Shown piece by piece: positions 48,301 to 58,904 of a stretch of 64,000 nucleotides of DNA. The notes beneath the pieces are model-generated. The model did not search any database. It saw only the letters and a list, made by a program, of their open reading frames with translations, and was not told where the DNA came from. The position numbers were made by a program, and so were the translations under genes. Source of the stretch: Phorcus lineatus (lineage: Eukaryota; Mollusca; Gastropoda; Trochida; Trochidae); NCBI GenBank assembly GCA_921293015.1, contig OV121085.1, positions 18,668,911 through 18,732,910 on the forward strand. Direction: 5' to 3'. The stretch's first letter is position 1, and each line of letters opens with the position of its first letter.

Positions 48301-51016
48301 GTGACGTTAAATCATTGTATATGACTTGACGTCACAATGAAAAAGTGTTATGTTGCCCTAGGGCATCGTATGAAAGATATGAATCTCAATATGATTGCCC
48401 TCGTAGGTAATAAAGATATATATTGTCAGGTAACCATCATTTCATTTTGTTTGTCTGATCCTGTTTATTAGTCAAAGGTTGACCTTACCGATTCTGATTT
48501 TCAGCATCCGCCAAACAGAGACTACTCAGTTCATTCTACCCCGTTACCTAGTTTAGAAGTTAAAAAAACCCAGCAATGAACATATGATATATCCGCCATC
48601 AAATAATTTGTTACATCTTTGACTGTACAGCTGCATACCGAAAGTTTGTTCACTTACCACTGATATTAACGCTAACATCAACACTTTGACTTTGTGCTAA
48701 GAAACAAACGTTTTTAAAGAAGTTGCTAACTTACAAAGGATTTTATGGAGAAAAATAAAAATTAGTGTTTTCGTAATTTTGACCCCTGGTCATTTCAATG
48801 ACCTGCCAAAACTGTTACGGGTAACTGTGGGGTACGATAAAACTTTGCCTTAAAGAAGAATGGATATGGAAATTCAATATTATACGTTTCGCTTTTGCAA
48901 CGCTGCGATGCGATATTTGCACTAGTATATTCAGGTATGTGAACAAACTTTTGGCATGCAAGTGTATTCTATCTTGTATAAGGGATACGAACTAGTTTCG
49001 AGTATTCTCATCGATTGTAGTTGTTCAATATTCCACCAATCATGATTCCACATTTCCAGGAATGAAAATGTCCAACTTAAATTACTATGGTAAAGCTATG
49101 GGTTGAGAATATTCTTATTTGAAGGTACATACAAGATTAAGTGTCAAAGACCTAGCAACATGTTTTGCATGCAAAATCTCTTGGACCAGTCCTACCATAT
49201 CTGCTCCATTCCCAGAAGAAGCACTCTTTCTGAACAACTCCATTACAGGGTTCCACTTCCGGATGGAGAGTAATTCGGTAGTAGAGGTCAGTTGTCGCGC
49301 ACTTCTCTGCTCCCAGCAGATGGAAGTAGGGCAAGCACGTCAGGCGACTGTACTCGTTGTACCAACATGGGTTCTTATAGTTGGGCAACGTCTTGGTTTT
49401 ATTCTGAAGAAGATAAATATATCATGAAGTGTCTCGGTTTTATATCATAAGATGGAAAATATATCATTGATTTGAATTGAATATATCATAAGATTGGGAA
49501 ATATACCTTGAAGAGTAAAAGTGTTATCATAAGATTGAGAAATATATATCTTGGAGGGTTTCGGTTTTATCATATGCATACGATGGCGAAATATATGATG
49601 GAGCGTTAAGGTGTCATATTAAGAAAGAGAAATATATCATGGAGCATTTAAGTATTATTATAAGATTAAAAAATATATCACAAAGTTTTAACTGTTATCA
49701 TAAAGATTGAGAAACATATCATGGATGGTTTAGGTGTTATCACAAAATGGAGAAATATATCATGGAGGGGTTCGGTGTTATCATACAATTGAGAACTATA
49801 TAATGGAGCTTTTCGGTAATACCATGGTGTTAATTTATATCGGTGTTAAGATGGAGTAAAATTTCATGCAGCCTTAAGATTATATTTAACATGTAAGATG
49901 GCCAAAAATATATAAGAATTCGTCAATACAAATTCAAATTTAGCCTTTCGATTTTGAAGATATCGAAAAAGTGGACTCAGTTTTTTTTTAGTTTTCAGCG
50001 TTCAAGAACAATCATTATTTTGAATAAAGTATGACTTTTTAAATTCAGTGCAACAAGGCTCCATGAGGACATCAAATCTCATTGAGACCAGTTCGAACCT
50101 ATCACTCAAAACTCGCTGTGTTTCTGATCCGAGTTCTTCTCCATAGTGATCGCGTCAAATACCCTTGCCTGTGAGGTGTCAACTTCAAATCAGGAAACGA
50201 CTTAACAGCAAATCGTACCGATGTCTTCCTGGCCTCGCCTCTGATTGGCTAGTGTAAAAGGTCAAATGACACTACCCCTGTAGATCAGTACTCAGTTCAC
50301 AGTGATGACTGAGCTATCATTATTATGAAATTGGACGAAATGGGTGTGACATAAATCAAGTATTGCCGTCGTGTATTAATAGTTAACAATGACCTTCTAT
50401 TCAAACGGGCAACGTACCTTCAATGTACAATTTATATAAGAATGTATGGACTCACGAACTCGTAAGTTACGAAGGCGTAAGTTAATGTATTCGATTTTTG
50501 CAATGATACATGTTACCATGCTTGCTTTGCTGTCGAAACACCGTCGGTTTTAAACAAAATCGGCGGTTGTTAAACAACAATGAAACCCGTGAACGTGACA
50601 AAATCAATTATATGTCATTATATATCATATATGATAATATTATATCTCATTGAAAACGAAATTACTTTCTTTTCAATATTGTAACTAAACAGTGACAACG
50701 ATGTTATACTAAAGGTGGTTTCAATCATATGTAAAATTGTTCTAATGCAAAGACGAGAAACTGAATATCATAAATATATATATTAAGTAAGAATACTTAC
50801 AAGACAGAACAAATCCTCTACCTTGTCCGGATTTTCTCCAATGCAGGTGAGGTTGACGTCCTTTGCTAAATGGGTAATTTTTCTAATCTCTTTGGTCAAA
50901 GAAAACATTAAGGATACTTGCCATATCTGAACTACCATATAAACAGAGAATATTGCTGCAATGATAACACATGGATAACTCCTTCTCGTTATCATCAAAC
51001 CTTGTAAATTATTCAT
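39133..51016 (-). CDS. Carbohydrate sulfotransferase 15-like protein, gene 2 (7 coding exons, 397 aa)
   Basis: A tandem paralogue of gene 1, same strand, predicted Golgi type II PAPS-dependent sulfotransferase. Exons, in transcript order: 51016-50801, 49403-49196, 46986-46864, 45970-45814, 42560-42407, 40039-39892, 39320-39133. Junctions are GT-AG and the total is 1194 nt including TGA. The anchor is at about residues 14-36 after MNNLQGLMITRRSYP. An N-x-T site is at N55. The 5'-phosphosulfate loop reads LGAEKCATTDLY (102-113). The 3'-phosphate motif is RHPADR (230-235), followed by LYSEYFF. Exons 2-7 match gene 1 in length and phase. Introns contain MITEs, an inverted-repeat element and a minisatellite. 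The loop differs from the usual PKCGTT-type loop (proline to glutamate, glycine to alanine), so activity needs testing, but there is no frameshift or stop. Confidence 0.9.
39892..40039 (-). CDS. Gene 2 exon 6
   Basis: 148 nt, acceptor caacag and donor gtgagt. It encodes TRVHLGCYSVFLKEWFSVF, then FLIINTDVY and VFEFLNL. Same length and phase as exon 6 of gene 1. Confidence 0.92.
40673..41125. mobile_element. MITE family G (intron 5 of gene 2)
   Basis: CATTCTCTCCCAACAGAGGT then AGCTCCGTCA at the left, inverted as TGACGGAGCT then ACCTCTCTTGGGAGAGAATG at the right: TIRs of about 30 bp, 453 bp in all. A partial relative is at about 54714 (CAGAGGTAGCTTGGTCATAA). Confidence 0.88.
41557..41627. repeat. 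Palindrome (intron 5 of gene 2)
   Basis: CCATTAGTTTGGCAC and GTGCCAAACTAATGG enclose GGCTCGTCC and GGACGAGTC: nested complementary arms, 71 bp. Confidence 0.9.
42407..42560 (-). CDS. Gene 2 exon 5
   Basis: 154 nt, acceptor tttcag and donor gtgagt. It encodes LYSEYFFLKHGDSPESFHKD and ends QQKLP. It lies in a stretch where no long ORF exists, so it would be missed by ORF length alone; it is supported by alignment to exon 5 of gene 1. Confidence 0.92.
44815..45016 (+). mobile_element. MITE family F copy (intron 4 of gene 2)
   Basis: Starts TTAAAGGGACAGTAGCACA, then TCAAACATCTCATT, GTATCAAGCAAAAACACTGG, and ends GAACACCTTTAA. Gives the uninterrupted version of the site where family D sits in the copy at 61196-62173. 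Confidence 0.65.
45261..45660. mobile_element. 400-bp inverted-repeat element (intron 4 of gene 2)
   Basis: Left CGTGTTCCGAGGAAT and CTCTCCACAACGGTCTGA pair with right TCAGACCGTTGTGGAGAG and ATTCCTCGGAACACG. Arms of roughly 110 bp; a run of about 14 G (45306-45318) lies in the left arm. It ends 153 bp from exon 4. Confidence 0.85.
45814..45970 (-). CDS. Gene 2 exon 4: central strand and 3'-phosphate-binding motif
   Basis: 157 nt, acceptor cttcag and donor gttagt. It encodes DGTPVTFYDFRRW, IPQNKGLSEPVVLTPHLMKH and FILSLRHPADR. An open frame continues past the acceptor into the intron for about 80 codons; that part has no match in gene 1 and I treat it as intron. Confidence 0.92.
46864..46986 (-). 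CDS. Gene 2 exon 3
   Basis: 123 nt, acceptor tttacag and donor gtaggt. It encodes YHIESVVPKKSKLKDYYGMF, then TAAKTIEKH and GYHPKVVG. The GYHxxVVG end and the length equal exon 3 of gene 1. Confidence 0.88.
47046..47098. repeat. Hairpin
   Basis: TAAGACGTATAGCTGACGC pairs with GCGTCAGCGATACGTCTTA; loop CCCAAGAAGAGTGGA. Just upstream of exon 3 of gene 2, in intron 2. Confidence 0.92.
47202..47319. mobile_element. Small foldback MITE (intron 2 of gene 2)
   Basis: GGGCCTGCTTTCACAAAG and CTTTGTGAAAGCAGGCCC form the ends, 118 bp apart, with CTAAGG/CCTTAG repeats inside. Part of the inside is repeated inverted at 47150-47180. Confidence 0.88.
48124..48201. repeat. Palindrome (intron 2 of gene 2)
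   Basis: CATGACACGAGTGCCTAA pairs with TTAGGCACGAGTGTCGTG; AT-rich centre with CCCGAGCGAGAGCGAGAG. Confidence 0.88.
48240..48415 (+). repeat. Interspersed repeat copy (intron 2 of gene 2)
   Basis: Second copy of the repeat at 14882-15055 (CCCTAGGGCATCG, TTGACGTCAC, ATATGATTGCC). Confidence 0.7.
48626..48967. mobile_element. MITE family C, compact copy (intron 2 of gene 2)
   Basis: TACAGCTGCATACCGAAAGT then TTGTTCAC at the left, with GTGAACAAACTTTTGGCATG at the right. The interior CTTTGTGCTAAGAAACAAAC and AAAAATTAGTGTTTTCG matches 19475-19550. Confidence 0.85.
49196..49403 (-). CDS. Gene 2 exon 2: PAPS 5'-phosphosulfate-binding loop
   Basis: 208 nt between the acceptor ttcttcag and the donor gtagga. 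It starts NKTKTLPNYKNPCW, continues CLPYFHLLGAEKCATTDLY, and ends WEWSRYG. The lysine is kept but the following glycine of the usual loop is alanine. Confidence 0.92.
49420..49870 (+). repeat. Minisatellite, unit about 40-47 bp (intron 1 of gene 2)
   Basis: About ten diverged units following ATATATCATGGAG, then TTTCGGTGTTATCATAAGAT, then TGAGAA. It starts about 20 bp from the exon 2 acceptor. Confidence 0.85.
50801..51016 (-). CDS. Gene 2 exon 1: tail, membrane anchor and stem
   Basis: 72 codons from an ATG to EDLFCL, then the donor gtaagt. Two arginines precede a hydrophobic stretch (VIIAAIFSVYMVVQIW), giving type II topology. The shared CIG...EDLFCL end aligns it with exon 1 of gene 1; the stem is 26 residues shorter. 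Confidence 0.85.
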
Positions 51017-52008
51017 TTCTGAAATCTTCTGATATTGTTATACAGAGAAATAAATTGGAGATAACGGTGACACAGGTAGATCATGTATGTATCCTAATAG
51101 ACGTCTTGTAAATTTCACATAAAAGATCAAGATATTTTGGAACTTTCATTAATTGTTTTTCAGAACGAAACATGTCTCTAGCATGGGCATGTGTACACAG
51201 TATTTGTAATTCATCTATCTAATTGAATATTTTATTGTTTGTAAACACACTCTATACCTTTATTCTCTTGATATAACTATGAATTGACAAATAAATAGTA
51301 TCATGCATATAACTACTGGCGTTGGAATCATTCTAGAATCGGATTCATTGAGGCTATATCAATAAAATTTCTGGATTTTTTTATTTATTGTTAAACAGTA
51401 CCTTTGTTGAAATTCTATTTATTTGTAGTATGTATACACAGTATACTTAGCTAGAAATTCATATAAAATATGTATTTATCAAGCATGATAATTCTGATAA
51501 TCGAATCAGTTGATCAGTTTACGGCCTTACTTTTGATTGTCCTGGTTAAGTTTCAATCTCATTAAAATTGGATCGAACGTAATACTCCTAGATGTACCTC
51601 TCTTCGATCTGAACACTTCTACATTGGGGTTATGTCTAGTGACCTTTTAATCCAGCTAATCAACGAGGGAGCTCGATTTGAAATCGAAACGAATCGATGG
51701 TTGGTTGTATTCATTGAAGGCGAAGGATTTCAAACAAGGTCACTCGCCATGACCCCTGTTGCACCCAATCTGACCCGATCTTTTTCATTTCAATGACCAA
51801 ATTAGACATGAGCTAAACATGAGATACATAAACTTCGATAGGTCGCCATTCTTTTATGAAATATCATGTTTGCTAAAAGCAGATCTAAAAGCATACAAAA
51901 CCCCATAAAATTATTATAACACAATCATAATTCACCATGCCCACCATGTCAACCCTCCCAAGAACTTCACTCCAGCAGTTGTTTTAACTTTTGATACCCA
52001 AAGTTCAT
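51017..52008. other. Upstream region of gene 2; no coding sequence seen
   Basis: Presumed promoter and 5' UTR side. AT-rich; no confident TATA box or initiator can be chosen among many TATA-like stretches. TCTCATTAAAATTGGATCGA at 51558 resembles the palindrome arm at 38435. Confidence 0.35.
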
Positions 52009-52127
52009 GTAATGAACATCTGAACACTTAACCCCCATCCCCAAAACATCTGAACACTTAACCCCCATCCCCAAAACATCTGAACACTTAACCCCCATCC
52101 CCAAAACATCTGAACACTTGACTCCCC
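52009..52127 (+). repeat. 30-bp minisatellite, four units
   Basis: Unit AACATCTGAACACTTAACCC plus CCATCCCCAA, repeated perfectly three times and then diverging (CTTGACTCCCCC). It gives an open frame of repeated KCSDVLGMGV on the minus strand, which I regard as chance. Confidence 0.95.
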
Positions 52128-53035
52128 CAACCTTCTCCCCAAGCCAGCCAGTAGTAGTGCAAACGCAACTCAAGATGGCACGAGTCCAACTGTCGCCGGA
52201 TCGAAAACTGTCAATAATTTATACTCCTCCAGTGTTGTCTCTTTTAAAGAAGTTAGCCGTGTCAGTCAGTTTTCAATCACTTTAGATACATCACCATTAT
52301 AAAGCTCTATCGAATGAGTGCAGAAACATTTTACTTTATAATTCAGAATAATGATAAGTCATTTGGTACTTGTCAAAATCAAATTTATTCATCACTTTTG
52401 ATATAAAGGTACTCAAATAAATTTATTTACAGCACGTTAATTTGACATTTTTCATCACTGTGGTGACCGACAAAAAAAATGTCTAAAACATATGGGCTTT
52501 TCTAATTGCTTAATTCAGGCAATTTATGTGATGACAAAATTCTTACTAAGTTAGTGCTTACTGAAGCGTACATAAAATGTCACGATCAAGCGCACTTTGA
52601 CTGCTGACGGATGTGGAACACACTTTTGGTTTGAATACAAAGTTTATTTCACAAAGATAAATGTAAAAATTGTACAACTCCTTTTAGAGAGATGATAAAA
52701 ATGTAATTGTGAAAGCAGATGTTACGGAAATGAATTGGATACACGTACATGTAATCATACTGTGACCTCTTATCCAGTTGATATCAGGGGTAAGGGCCGA
52801 AGGACTTTCATTATTCTAAGACGAATCGCTTCACTTCGGATCATGTTTTTATACGTGTAGATGTGCGCTATTTTTGTCATTTGTTAAAATCAAAGTATGT
52901 AAAATAGATTTAGTCGTTTGAACAAGATTAATTAAATGTTCACGTACATGTATTCATAGTGTGTGGATGAATATCCTATATCCAAATTCCAATCTGAATT
53001 TAATTTCTTCAAACATTTTCCAATGTTACTATTCC

Positions 53036-53948
53036 TTTAAAGGCACTATAGTACATTTACTTAAGGAAATAAAGTGATCTTTCTAAAAGGAAAACAACTG
53101 TTAGCAACTGCGAGAATAATTTGTGAAATCAATTGCGAACGAATGAACCAATTGCAAATTCGTTTAAAGGCACTAACGCACACTTTTATATACAACAAAT
53201 ATCACAGATATTGCATATCTTTGATAAATACTAACGATCCGCACTCAGGTAATGTACCTTGTCAGTCATTTAACAAATATATACGTTTTCAGGTTATTGA
53301 GTTGATTCTAACGGACCGAAAGTATTCAAAGCAACGTTGCAATAAATCCGGATGAACAACGATATCAGATATTCAAATTTTGCATATAGCCAGATGATCT
53401 GTCTTCTAAAAAAATCAATCGGTAGAGTTACAATATTACTTAGATAAACAATATGCCATCCTAAATTATCAGTTCAGAATACAGGTAAACTAAAAGGTTT
53501 CACACATTACTAGTTCAGACTTTTCAAACTGTCCATAATTTTTCCATTCTGTGCACAGCTGACCATAGATTGTTTTATATCTCCTAGCCGACTTCGGTTT
53601 GTTGACCACAGGTCAATTGTAAAGAATAATAAGTATTTCATTACATCGATAGAAAGCTAAATTGAGTGCCTATAACGTCATAAGCCTTAAAGTAGCAAAT
53701 TTGAACCGAAAAGGCGTGCCATAGTACCATTTAGCTACGCTAAGCTATCTCCTATGATACTTATATAAAAGGTGTTCATCATGCATTTTTCACTTGAAGC
53801 CATTATTATTTCTTCTACGTCAACGTAAATTTATAATAAAAGTAATGAGATGTTTACCCTAATATTTATACCCTATTTTAAAGCTTATATCAATTATGGA
53901 AAATGTGAAGAAATGACATCTCCCAATAAAGTTCTACAGTGGCTTTAA
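53036..53948. mobile_element. Probable composite MITE, outer element
   Basis: TTAAAGGCACTATAGTAC near the left edge and CTACAGTGGCTTTAA at the right are approximate inverted repeats. The middle is a family D element (53164-53690), suggesting nesting. Confidence 0.5.
53164..53690 (-). mobile_element. MITE family D copy 2
   Basis: The left end TTAAAGGCACTAACGCACAC matches the right end of copy 1 reversed. Inside, ATCACAGATATTGCATATCT, CCGAAAGTATT and GCAATAAATCCGGATGA match copy 1 without indels. Inverted relative to copy 1. Confidence 0.75.
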
Positions 53949-54312
53949 TTAAAGGTACGATATTTATCTGAGACATTGATAATCGATGATGATCGATATA
54001 CATTGTATATAAACCGCACATGATTGATTTTTCGAGTGTATGGCAATGCCACGGAAGCTTTTGACGTGCCAGCTGTACTTGATCGTGTTCGACTTAGTAC
54101 GAGCCATGTACCAGCTAACGTACGTGATCCTATCAAATATTAAAATAAGAATAACACTAGATACAGCCTGATAAAGGTTAGAAAAAAGCCACAAGAACAC
54201 AAATATAATAAGTAAACATACGTCGCTCAAAAAAGACTTCCTCTTTTCAAACGAATAATACGACGATAATATGATTTAATTTCAGAAGATTACAAATATT
54301 CAGTATGAGATA

Positions 54313-54650
54313 TTAAAGTGACAGTAGTATTTTTTAAAGTAAATAAAGTGATGTCATGAAAATGAAAATTAATGTTTCCAAAGGAAAGACAATGTTTTTA
54401 ATTAAAAAAACAGTTTTAAAACGAAGTTATTATGCAGGTTAAGCTTCAACAATCTATTTCCGTACCTGAAATCATTTAATGACCGCCAGTGGTTTTGTTT
54501 GATATAATTATCTCCTCTACGACTACAAATGATCGGCTTAAGTATCGAGGTTGATCCACCCTTTAAAGATAATGGTTTTGGCATTAAATAATGTTTATTG
54601 GTGAAAGTTTGAAGAAATAAATATTCTAACACGTGCTACTGCCCCTTTAA
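54313..54650. mobile_element. MITE family F copy, 338 bp
   Basis: TTAAAGTGACAGTAGTA at the left and CACGTGCTACTGCCCCTTTAA-like right end (its last 15 bases TACTGCCCCTTTAA preceded by GTGC). TTAA at both ends. Confidence 0.75.
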
Positions 54651-55254
54651 ATCGTATTCTTCAAGCGATACAAAACCGTTTCATGCATCCTTAACATCAT
54701 TATCACCCCACAGAGGTAGCTTGGTCATAATTTCTTATACAATGTACACTATGACAGAGTAAGCTCTGTTTGGAACGAGAATGCCTTGATAAGTGGATTA
54801 ACATCAGTTGTGCTCCTCAGACATATTTTACGGGCGCATCATTCACTTGATTTGGCAGGATTCTTACCAAAATTAATGTTAATACTAAAGCCGAATATAT
54901 CTAAATTCAATCGGCCTAAATCTAAATGAAATCCACATATAATTATTCCGTCACTATCATGTCACTCAGTAAAATGTACTATGTACTATGCTTTGAAAAA
55001 TAAATTCAAAAATAGATATGAAATATAACTAAAACTGTCTTGTTCTTAATTTTCATTGTAGGCATAAGTGCGGCAAGTACTGGAAGATTTCATTTTCATG
55101 AAAGGTTGAAGGCTGTTAAATGTAAACCATAAAGTTAATTGTTTCACATTGTAAGCATTATTCCCCGTATGCAGAAGCAAACGCGACCAGAAGAGCAGTT
55201 ATGATTTGATATTGTCTTATAGGTTATATAGATATATAGTGTCCATGTTTACAT

Positions 55255-57475
55255 GTAAAATATTTGAAATAAGATGTTACAAGGATATCTAAAATAAGAT
55301 GTTACCAGACTATAAAAAAGTAAAGTGGTACCAGAATATAAAAAAGTAAACTGGTACCAGAATATCTATAATAAGATGTTACCATAATATCAAAATAAAC
55401 TAATACAAGAATATATGTAATAAGATGTTACCGGAATGTCTAAAATTAGATGTTACCAGAATATCTAAAACTAGATGTCACCAGAATATCTAAAATACGA
55501 TGGTACCAGAATATGTAAATTGAGATGTTACCGGTACATCTATAATTAGATGTCACCAGAATATCTAAAATAAGATGGTACCAGAATATTTATAATACGA
55601 TGGTACCAGAATATGTAAATTGAGATGTTACCAGTACATCTATAATTAGATGTCAACAGAATATCTGAAATAAGATGGTACCAGAATATCTATAATAAGA
55701 TGTTACCAGAATATCTAAAATAAGATATTACCAGAATATCTGAAATAAGATGTCACCGGAATAAAAAAAATAAAAAATTATGATGGTACCAGAATATCTA
55801 AAATACGATGGTACCAGAATATCTATAATAAGATGATACCAGAATATCTAAGATAAGATGTTACCAGAATATCTAAAATACGATGTTACCAGAATATTTG
55901 AAACTAGATGTCATCGGAATATTTAAAATATAATGGTACCAGAATATCTGAAATAAGATTGCACCAGAATTTATAAAATAAGATGATACCAGAATATCTA
56001 AAATTAGATGTTACCAGAATATCTAAAATACGCGGATACCAGAATATCAAAAATAAACTGGTACAAGATATCTATAATAAGATGTTACGAGAATATCTAA
56101 ACTAAGATGTTACCAGAATATCTGAAATTAGAAGTTACCAGAATATCAAAAATAAACAGGTAACATAATATCTATGATAAGATGTTACCAGAATATCTAA
56201 AATAAGATGTTACCAGAATATCTGAAATTAGATGTCACCGGAATATCTAAAATATCATGGTTCCAGAATAGCTAAAATAAGATGGTAACAGAATATCTAA
56301 AATAAGATGTTACCAGCATATCTCAAATTAGATGTCACCAGAATATCTCAAATACTATGGTACCAGAATATGTAAATTGAGATGTTACCAGTACATCTAT
56401 AATTAGATGTCACCAGAATATCTACAATAAGATGTTACAAGAATATTTATAATAAGATGGTACCAGAATATGTAAATTGAGATGTTTCCAGTACATCTAT
56501 AATTAGATGTCAACAGAATATCTAAAATAAGATGGTACCAGAATATCTATAATAAGATGTTACCAGAATATCTAAAATAAGATATTACCAGAATATCTGA
56601 AATTAGATGTCACCGGAATAAAAAAAAAATATGATGGTACCAGAATATCTAAAATACGATGGTACCAGAATGTCTAAAAGAAGATGATACCAGAATATCT
56701 AAAATACGCTGATACCAGAATATAAAAAATAAACTGGTAAAAGAATATCTATAATAAGATGTTACCAGAATATCTAAAATACGATGTTACTAGAATATCT
56801 GAAACTAGATGTCACCGGAATATTTAAAATATGATGGTGCCACAATATCTGAAATAAGATGGTACCAGAATTTATAAAATAAGATGATACCAGAATATCT
56901 AAAATAAGATGTTACCAGAATATCAAAAAATAAACTGGTACAAGATATCTATAATAAGATGTTACGAGAATATCTAAAATAAGATGTTACCAGCATATCT
57001 CAAATTAGATGTCACAAGAATATCTAAAATACTTTGGTACCAGAATATGTAAACTGAGATGTTACCAGTACATCTAAAATTAGATGTCACCAGAATATCT
57101 AAAATATGATGTTACCAGAATATCTGAAATTAGATGTTACAAAAATATCAAAAATAAACAGGTAACATAATATCTTTGATAAGATGTTACCAGAATATAT
57201 AAAATAAGATGTTACCAGAATATCTGAAATTAGATGTCACCGGAATATCTAAAATATGATGGTTCCAGAATAGCTAAAATAAGATGGTAACAGAATATCT
57301 AAAATGAGATATTACCAGAATATCTAAGATAAGATGTTACCAAAATATCCAAAATACGCTGATACCAGAATATCTAAAATAAGATGTCACCAGAATATCT
57401 AGATTAAGGTGTTACCAGAATATTTGAAATAAGATGTAACCTGGATATCTAAAATAAGACGATATCAAAGAATCT
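55255..57475 (+). repeat. 2.2-kb minisatellite, 25-bp unit, with higher-order repeats
   Basis: Roughly 85-90 units of GATGTTACCAGAATATCTAA plus AATAA, with variants GGTACC, GTCACC and TAAACTGG. Multi-unit blocks such as GTAAATTGAGATGTTACC followed by ACATCTATAATTAGATGTCA recur at about 55515, 55615, 56370 and 56475, and in modified form at 57050. Confidence 0.96.
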
Positions 57476-57499
57476 AAGAAATTAAGTTGCTACAAGAAA

Positions 57500-57950
57500 A
57501 ATTCAATTTCGATTTTTCACGATAAAGTGTTACCAAAATACACCAATGGAGTTGTAACCCGAGCAGAACAATAGCGTTGACCTATGTCAACCAGCTAATC
57601 AATCATTATCTCGACCATCAACCTCGACCCCCTTGGTTCATTGTCTAATCTATTTTCCACAGAAGTATTGTGTCGAGCACGCTTCAACGTTGCAACTGCC
57701 ATGCCCAATGTTTATTACATAAACGATGAGATCAATAAGGCTTAATTCACTGCCTGTTGACATGCGGAGGAGAGCTGTGACGTCACACATTGCCTCTTCA
57801 GACTCCTATAGACACTACTTGGCTTAGGCAGTCTCTTATGCGTGAGGAAGATTAGCCAGTGAGTTTATTGTCCATGACTCGTGAGATATCGTTTAGGTGT
57901 ACGACAGCTGTCAATGTGTATCGAGTACGTACACGTATACAGGGATGATC
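57500..57950. other. No recognised feature
   Basis: Ordinary non-repeat sequence between the minisatellite and the MITE cluster. Confidence 0.35.
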
Positions 57951-57953
57951 GCT

Positions 57954-58189
57954 TTAAAGAGCCATTCCGTGATTTTCATAACATACCATTTACACGTTTG
58001 ACTATTTGACGCGCGCCACTGTCCGGTTTTCGATCATAATTGCGTCTACTACCTTCTTATTGTCACTGTAAAAAATCAATAAGCTTTAAAATGTATCTTT
58101 TTGATAACAGTCGAGACTTCGCGATCAAATTACATCATTGATTAAGTTTGGCATTTATGACTCCAAAAACTCACGGAGTGGCTCTTTAA
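57954..58189 (-). mobile_element. MITE family A copy 4, internally deleted
   Basis: TTAAAGAGCCATTCCGTGAT and TCACGGAGTGGCTCTTTAA with the core CACTGTCCGGTTTTCGATCA, but only 236 bp against 457-479 for the other copies. Confidence 0.9.
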
Positions 58190-58620
58190 AGTGACACAGA
58201 GTATGTTTCATAAATGTTGTCTGTGGCTTAAGACACTCAGAGTATGCTGTTGGGTCAAATATGTCAAACCTTATAAATGGTGTTATTTGATCAAGAAGTA
58301 GTGGTTTATTCTGAAAATTAACATCCCAATACTTTTCAGTTAAATAAGATATTAAATGATTAAAGTCGAGATTTGTGATCGAAAACCGGACAGTGGCGCG
58401 CTTATAACTCAAACGTCAAACTTATCTACCGGAGAAACAGCCACAGTTATAAATTGGCAGTGCTTGGTCAATTAATCAATTCACATGTAAATGGAGCGCA
58501 GAATTTTGACTTCTTAACACTTATATGGCGGATTTTCATTTACATTTGAGAAAAGGAAATATCATTATGTTGACATTTTAGTGACAAAGATGTAACCCTA
58601 GAAAGGCGATTTGTATTAAA
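58186..58620 (-). mobile_element. Rearranged MITE family B copy
   Basis: A family B left end (TTAAAGTGACACAGAGTATG, about 45 bp) is followed at 58231 by an inverted family B body (ATGCTGTTGGGTCAAATATG, then GATCGAAAACCGGACAGTGG). It shares its TTAA with the end of family A copy 4. Confidence 0.65.
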
Positions 58621-58904
58621 CCAAGGTCGTATGGTATTCTGTCACATACATTGTGGCGGTCCCTTCGCAGCCGCTAACCGAGTTCAGAACGCAAGGCATG
58701 ATGTTCCATGACTGAAGTTTATTCCTATAAACTACGTAAAGCACCATGCAGGCACTGCACACAAAAACCGTACACAAAAATACACCCAGACGGAGCCGAA
58801 CTGCCGAGACCGAGCATTGTAACACATTCCTAAGGGACGTTACTCCCAGGCTTACCGCAGCATACCGCTAAACAAAATTTTTAATGATAATCTTTACATA
58901 CATT

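Noticed and set aside
51967..52173. Repeated KCSDVLGMGV peptide
   Set aside because: Produced by a perfect 30-bp DNA repeat; no other sign of coding.
52009..57475. CRISPR array
   Set aside because: The repeats are contiguous, without unique spacers, and the DNA is clearly eukaryotic.
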